8,286 nt of DNA from Verrucomicrobiota bacterium. GTDB taxonomy: Bacteria > Verrucomicrobiota > Verrucomicrobiia > Limisphaerales > JAEYXS01. A program made the position numbers and the translations under genes. Positions 4,590-8,286 of the stretch are shown here, one piece after another (position 1 is the stretch's first letter; the number at the start of each line of letters is the position of its first letter). A model generated the notes under the pieces. It saw only the letters and a program-made list of their open reading frames with translations. It made no database searches and had not been told where the DNA came from. The stretch lies in contig JAJNBN010000120.1 in assembly GCA_021156225.1 (NCBI GenBank), positions 1-8,286 on the forward strand. The letters are read 5' to 3'.

Positions 4590-6353
4590 ATGAGAGTAAT
4601 GCTGACAATTTTGATGGCCGCAGTCGGGCTGAGTGCCATAGCGCAAACGCCAGAAGCAGCGGTCTCTCCGCGTACCCAGATTACGTTGTCGGCTGCACCG
4701 GAGCGCGGATTGATCGTCACCTTGGGTGGCAAGCAATATGTTTTACCGAAGGAAATGTCGCTATTGGATAAGGCGGCGCAGGCTTCGGGAATCGCCTTGG
4801 CCTTACGTAATCAAAACCCTCCTTACGAATTGCGCGTGAGCAGCGTCACCCATGAAGTGGTGATGGAGGCGACGGGTTTTGCGGGTTGGGGTAGCAAGGT
4901 GGATCTGGGGGCCACGTGCCTGATCAACCCCAATTTCACCCGGCAGATTTTGGACCTGACTACACTGGCGGCAAATACGAATGGCGTGGTCTTGCGTTTC
5001 CATGATGGGGGCAAGGCGCGCATGGGAGGTGGTTCCACCTTGCGATATGATGAATTTAAGGACCGCTCCTATTATGTGTCCGGCAACGGCAAAGTGGATG
5101 CGGAAAATGCGGATGGACAGGCGATGCAACTGTCCTCGTTCGTTCCGCCCATGACCGGTGGTCCGCTGGTGGAAGAAACTGGTGCGGATGGAGTGAAGCG
5201 GACCAAGCGCCTGAGCCCAATCATCATGGCTCGGGGAGCGGGTGAATTGCTGGAGAAGGTCCAGATCGGCATGGCGCAGTTCCAGTTTGAGTTTGAACGG
5301 GAAGGGCAGAAGACCGTCTCGCTGACGAACGGCACGGAAGCGGTGATCTATATGAGTCCGGACCGGACGGCCTTGCGCTGGAAGGTGACCAAAGGCTATG
5401 TGAAATTCGGCATGGAGCAGATCCGTTGCTGGCAGGCGCAAATCCTGAGCGATCAGAAGGTAGACTTCCAATGGGATTCGACCACGCTGATGGTGGATAC
5501 GCACAATAACTCGGACCCCGACATCTTTGCGCCAAACAGTGACATCTTATGCACGCTGTCCCGTTCCATCACGTCCAGCACTGGTCCCGGCGGCACCTTC
5601 CAGTACGCGTTGCTGGATGATTGCGACAAGTTTGTGGCCAGCGGTTACGGCAGCGATGTGCATATCTACAACACACGCACGGGCCGGGGATTTGAGCTGG
5701 CGGACGGCACGGTTCAATTCCGCAACGGTTCTCCGTTGACCGTTGATGGAGGTGGCCAGAAGCCGCAGATCAAACTCTCCTGGCAGGATGGTTCACCATT
5801 GACAGTAGGAGGCCCAAGCGGCGGAACCTCGGTGGCTCCCGGTGGCGAGCAGACTTTGACCATTGAAGGCCATGGAGACTTGGGAATCAGTTACAGCGGT
5901 TCGGGGGTCGTAGGCATCGAAGCTTTGCACGGCGAGTACACACTGTTGCCCAAGATTTTGCAGGACTGGACCTTCGACGTGGGTGTGAACGATTCGGTGA
6001 CCTTCACTCTGGACACCCAAAAGGGCGTCTTCATGGTCCACTCGAAAGTCGGTAACAACAATCCGATCAGCGTGGGTTCGCCCGACGGGTTCAATCCTGT
6101 GCTTTATCCTGACTCCACATTGACGTTCGTGCTGGCGCCGACCGGAATGACGCTAGGGCGGACGGACGGAACCATTGTGTTTTATGAAGCGGCAGGTGGT
6201 GTCCAAGGCAGCTTTGGCCAGGGACCGATGGCACCGCCGGTGCCGACGGGCGGCACGTTGCCGGTGGCGTTTGGTACACCCACGACGACCATTGATCCGA
6301 CGCTCCTGAACCAGCCGAGAGTGCCGCAGGTGCCGGTGAGCAATTTTAATTAG
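4590..6353 (+). CDS. Exported protein of unknown function, first gene of the exopolysaccharide operon
   Basis: A 587-residue protein that I do not recognise. Residues 1-19 (MRVMLTILMAAVGLSAIAQ) form a signal peptide, with cleavage likely after AIA. No later membrane helix is visible, so it should be periplasmic or outer-membrane associated. The body is rich in Gly, Ser, Thr and alternating hydrophobic residues, suggesting beta structure. Residues 245-308 (SLTNGTEAVIYMSPDRT, KGYVKFGMEQIRCWQAQI, MVDTHNN) faintly recall FecR-type beta domains, but this is weak. A motif NGSPLTVDGG (379-388) recurs as DGSPLTVGG (400-408), 21 residues apart. Four Cys (110, 280, 321, 345) could pair in disulfides. 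The C-terminal 50 residues are Pro/Gly/Thr-rich and probably disordered. The ATG at 4590 has GGTGAG three bases upstream, the nearest thing to a ribosome site in the window. The beta-barrel gene follows after 14 bp, so a role in the same export apparatus is likely. Confidence 0.85.
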   Translation: MRVMLTILMAAVGLSAIAQTPEAAVSPRTQITLSAAPERGLIVTLGGKQYVLPKEMSLLDKAAQASGIALALRNQNPPYELRVSSVTHEVVMEATGFAGWGSKVDLGATCLINPNFTRQILDLTTLAANTNGVVLRFHDGGKARMGGGSTLRYDEFKDRSYYVSGNGKVDAENADGQAMQLSSFVPPMTGGPLVEETGADGVKRTKRLSPIIMARGAGELLEKVQIGMAQFQFEFEREGQKTVSLTNGTEAVIYMSPDRTALRWKVTKGYVKFGMEQIRCWQAQILSDQKVDFQWDSTTLMVDTHNNSDPDIFAPNSDILCTLSRSITSSTGPGGTFQYALLDDCDKFVASGYGSDVHIYNTRTGRGFELADGTVQFRNGSPLTVDGGGQKPQIKLSWQDGSPLTVGGPSGGTSVAPGGEQTLTIEGHGDLGISYSGSGVVGIEALHGEYTLLPKILQDWTFDVGVNDSVTFTLDTQKGVFMVHSKVGNNNPISVGSPDGFNPVLYPDSTLTFVLAPTGMTLGRTDGTIVFYEAAGGVQGSFGQGPMAPPVPTGGTLPVAFGTPTTTIDPTLLNQPRVPQVPVSNFN

Positions 6354-6367
6354 GCGCCCAGAACCGG

Positions 6368-7681
6368 ATGAATCCCTTACGCGCCTGGAAAAAGCAGATC
6401 ATAAACCGCCACAGGAAAAATTGGCAGATCAGCCAGTTATTGGCGCTTGGTATTGGTATCATGACGACGACGGTAACAACAACAGCGGTAGCGCAGGTCG
6501 GCGAGGATTTCCTCAGCCGCACTGGCCCTACGCCGCCGTACCGTTCGCCGCAGCCGAACCGTTACAATCTCAAGTGGGGTCAGCTCACGGGCCGCCTTAC
6601 GGGCACGGTGGCCGTCGAGTTCAATGACAATATCAACCTGTCAGAGACCGCCCCCGTGGCGGACATCTCCGTCGGACCGGAGATCGGTTTCGGTTTTCTC
6701 TATCCCATTTCGGAGCGCAACGTGTTGCAGCTCGATATCGGCCTGGGTTATCGCTGGTATCTGAACAGCCCGGATGTGAGCTCGATCACCATCTCCCCTC
6801 GTTCGAGTTCGCGGCTGGATTACTACATCTATTTCGATGAGGGCCGGATAAACCTGCATGATATTTTCTATGTGTCCATCAGCCCGGTGGATATCGCAGC
6901 GGTGAATAATGCGGCCGGTGCCGGGGTGAGCCTCTCCAAGTTCCAACGGTTTGTGAACACGGTGGGTATCTCGTCCGACTGGCGGCCTGTCAAGCAATGG
7001 GTGTATTACGCCGGGTACGATTACACCATCGACCGCTCTTTGAATTCAGACTTCGGCAGTCTGGACCGCGATGATCATACGTTCAGTTCGGGCGTCAATT
7101 ATGTGGCCAATTCCCGGCTGACAGTGGGCGCATACAGCGTTTTCACCTACACGGCTTACCGGGATGCGGTGCAAAATGACGGCTGGAATTTCAGCATCGG
7201 CCCCCGCGTTTCCTATCAGGCCACGAAGTTCATCTCCTTGGAGGCGTCTGCCGGGTGGACCACTTCGGAATATTTTGACACGGGCACCATTGCTGACCAG
7301 TCCAACTTCAGCAGCTTCACCTATCAGGGCGGCATCCGGCACACGATCAACAAGCGCACCGAACACGCCTTGCGCGGCGGTCGCAGCTTGGGGTTGGGTT
7401 ACGGTAGCAATTTTACTGACACCTATAATTTGCAATACAGCATGCGGTGGCTCGCTTCACAAGGCATCACGATCTATGGGACGGCGGCCTATGAGCATAT
7501 CGAGGTGTCAAATGCGGGCGAATCCGCGAGCCGCTATCTATTCAATATCGGTACCGGCTTCCGCTTGAGCCGGCAATGGACCATGGGGGTGAATTACACG
7601 CTGAGCGTGAAAGAGTCCGACATGGCCGGAAACGATTACCTTCAGAACCGCCTGTCCCTGGACCTGACCCGTCAATTTTAA
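6368..7681 (+). CDS. Outer-membrane beta-barrel protein of a polysaccharide export locus
   Basis: A 437-residue protein. An unusually long signal peptide has a basic n-region (KKQIINRHRKNW), a hydrophobic core (LLALGIGIMTTTV) and likely cleavage at AVA-Q (about residue 42). A short proline-rich linker (TGPTPPYRSPQPNRYNLKW) follows. From residue 74 to the end there are many amphipathic strands with alternating aromatics: GTVAVEFNDNINLSE, VLQLDIGLGYRWYL, DWRPVKQWVYYAGYDYTI, WNFSIGPRVSYQATKFISLEASAGW, FRLSRQWTMGVNYTLSV. The protein ends LSLDLTRQF; a terminal Phe is the BAM recognition signal of outer-membrane barrels. This layout matches the barrels found beside exopolysaccharide export genes (EpsL- or BBP2-like). 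Spacing is 14 bp after the unknown exported protein and 7 bp before the Wza-like gene, so the three form one operon. It may form the outer-membrane channel; the exact family is uncertain. An in-frame ATG at 6461 would leave a signal peptide too short. Confidence 0.85.
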   Translation: MNPLRAWKKQIINRHRKNWQISQLLALGIGIMTTTVTTTAVAQVGEDFLSRTGPTPPYRSPQPNRYNLKWGQLTGRLTGTVAVEFNDNINLSETAPVADISVGPEIGFGFLYPISERNVLQLDIGLGYRWYLNSPDVSSITISPRSSSRLDYYIYFDEGRINLHDIFYVSISPVDIAAVNNAAGAGVSLSKFQRFVNTVGISSDWRPVKQWVYYAGYDYTIDRSLNSDFGSLDRDDHTFSSGVNYVANSRLTVGAYSVFTYTAYRDAVQNDGWNFSIGPRVSYQATKFISLEASAGWTTSEYFDTGTIADQSNFSSFTYQGGIRHTINKRTEHALRGGRSLGLGYGSNFTDTYNLQYSMRWLASQGITIYGTAAYEHIEVSNAGESASRYLFNIGTGFRLSRQWTMGVNYTLSVKESDMAGNDYLQNRLSLDLTRQF

Positions 7682-7688
7682 GCTGCCT

Positions 7689-8286
7689 ATGAAAACTCGT
7701 CTAACTCTGCTGGGCCTGCTGGCGCTGACCGCCTTCGGTCTGCATGCCCAGGAGCAACCGGTGACGATCACCAACAGCAACGTGAAGCTGGCGGTCATGG
7801 ACAAGCTTCGTTTCCGCGTGGAAGAGGATCCGTCCAGCGGCAGCAAGATCATCGGCGTAAACTCGCTGGGCCAAGTGAGTGTGCCGGTGAGCGTGGGGTT
7901 TGAGGATCCGGAAATCTCTGTGGATGCCAAAGGGCTGACGCTGGAAGAACTGAGTGCGGCGCTTAAGCAGAAGCTCGAAGGCAAGTATTACAAAAAGGCG
8001 ACCATCAAGCTGACGCTGGTGGACAAGAGCCAAAAGGGCGGAGAGGCGCTTTTCTCCGGCGAATGCCGCGGCGTGATGCCGCTGCCGGCGAATGAAGAAG
8101 TCCTGCTGTCCACCGCGTTGATCAAGTTGAATCCCAGTGAGTTTGCGAATCTCCGCAAGGTGGAAGTGTACCGTGCCGACAAGGTCACGGGCAAGAAGAT
8201 GGACCCGATCATCATGGACATGGAGGCGGTCATCAAAAAGGGTGACCGACGGAAAGAAAAAGACCTCGTCCTGCAAGATGGCGACC
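7689..8286 (+). CDS. Polysaccharide export protein, Wza/SLBB type (partial)
   Basis: The first 199 codons of a gene that runs off the window end. Residues 1-20 (MKTRLTLLGLLALTAFGLHA) are a signal peptide. Residues about 26-112 match the polysaccharide biosynthesis/export domain: VKLAVMDKLRFRVEEDP, then GVNSLGQVSVPV, ISVDAKGLTLEELSAALKQKLEGKYYKKATIKLTLV, the 'D.l.v.v.ed....v...G.v..P......v.G.t..el...i...l' pattern. The part after residue 119 (ALFSGECRGVMPLPANEEVLL ... KVEVYRAD ... MDMEAVIKKGD ... DLVLQDGD) has the shape of an SLBB-like domain ending at the 'L..GD.I.V' strand just as the window stops. Wza family proteins form the periplasmic/outer-membrane exit for capsule or exopolysaccharide. 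Wza itself is a lipoprotein, but there is no lipobox Cys here, so this protein is probably soluble or held by the neighbouring barrel. The gene follows the beta-barrel stop after 7 bp. Confidence 0.88.
   Translation, partial: MKTRLTLLGLLALTAFGLHAQEQPVTITNSNVKLAVMDKLRFRVEEDPSSGSKIIGVNSLGQVSVPVSVGFEDPEISVDAKGLTLEELSAALKQKLEGKYYKKATIKLTLVDKSQKGGEALFSGECRGVMPLPANEEVLLSTALIKLNPSEFANLRKVEVYRADKVTGKKMDPIIMDMEAVIKKGDRRKEKDLVLQDGD

Noticed and set aside
4803..5504. 233-residue open frame on the minus strand
   Set aside because: It lies wholly inside the 587-residue exported protein gene; its His/Arg-rich translation is typical of an antisense shadow in GC-rich coding DNA.
7701..8276. 191-residue open frame on the minus strand
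   Set aside because: Antisense to the Wza-like gene, whose plus-strand frame has a signal peptide and export-domain pattern but no stop in the window. The antisense frame is rich in His, Arg and Gln with no recognisable motif.
1..8286. tRNA, rRNA, CRISPR array, insertion sequence or prophage
   Set aside because: No regularly spaced repeats, no transposase- or integrase-like protein and no cloverleaf-forming sequence with a T-loop were seen on either strand.

Overview
The window reads as an ordinary chromosomal stretch of a Gram-negative, moderately GC-rich bacterium. Outer-membrane-type proteins (a beta-barrel ending in Phe and a Wza-like export protein) show the Gram-negative envelope. Almost no start codon has a recognisable Shine-Dalgarno sequence. 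Together with the gene mix this points to the PVC/Verrucomicrobiota side of the tree (a Pedosphaera/Limisphaerales-like organism). That is inference; no phylogenetic marker gene is present.

Layout. Positions 1-286 (minus): start of a membrane-anchored CHASE-type sensor, cut by the window edge. 437-841 (plus): small DUF1232-type protein, convergent with 901-1179 (minus), a DUF7352-like small protein; a short hairpin lies between them. 1180-1533: non-coding, with several short palindromes. 1534-3071 (plus): two-gene unit, a PlsC-like acyltransferase whose stop overlaps the start (ATGA) of a GNAT/LuxI-fold N-acyltransferase, closed by a strong bidirectional terminator at 3084-3121. 3140-3619 and 4294-3815 (both minus): two different peroxiredoxins. 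The downstream one has its own near-consensus sigma-70 promoter and, further upstream, a perfect 15-bp palindrome. 4295-4589: a leader-like intergenic region rich in hairpins and short repeats. 4590-8286 (plus): a tight three-gene operon encoding an unrecognised exported protein, an outer-membrane beta-barrel and a Wza-like polysaccharide export protein that runs off the window end. The last gene has no stop inside the window, so it is easily missed.

How the genes work together. The PlsC-like and GNAT pair looks like a two-acylation pathway resembling ornithine-lipid (OlsA/OlsB) or N-acyl amino acid synthesis; its product is unknown. The two peroxiredoxins are a peroxide-detoxification block. 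The last three genes look like the start of an exopolysaccharide secretion locus: the beta-barrel and Wza-like protein would form the outer-membrane exit, and the first protein is an exported partner of unknown role. The most promising novelty is in the coupled acyltransferase pair and in the first EPS-operon gene with its structured 5' region.
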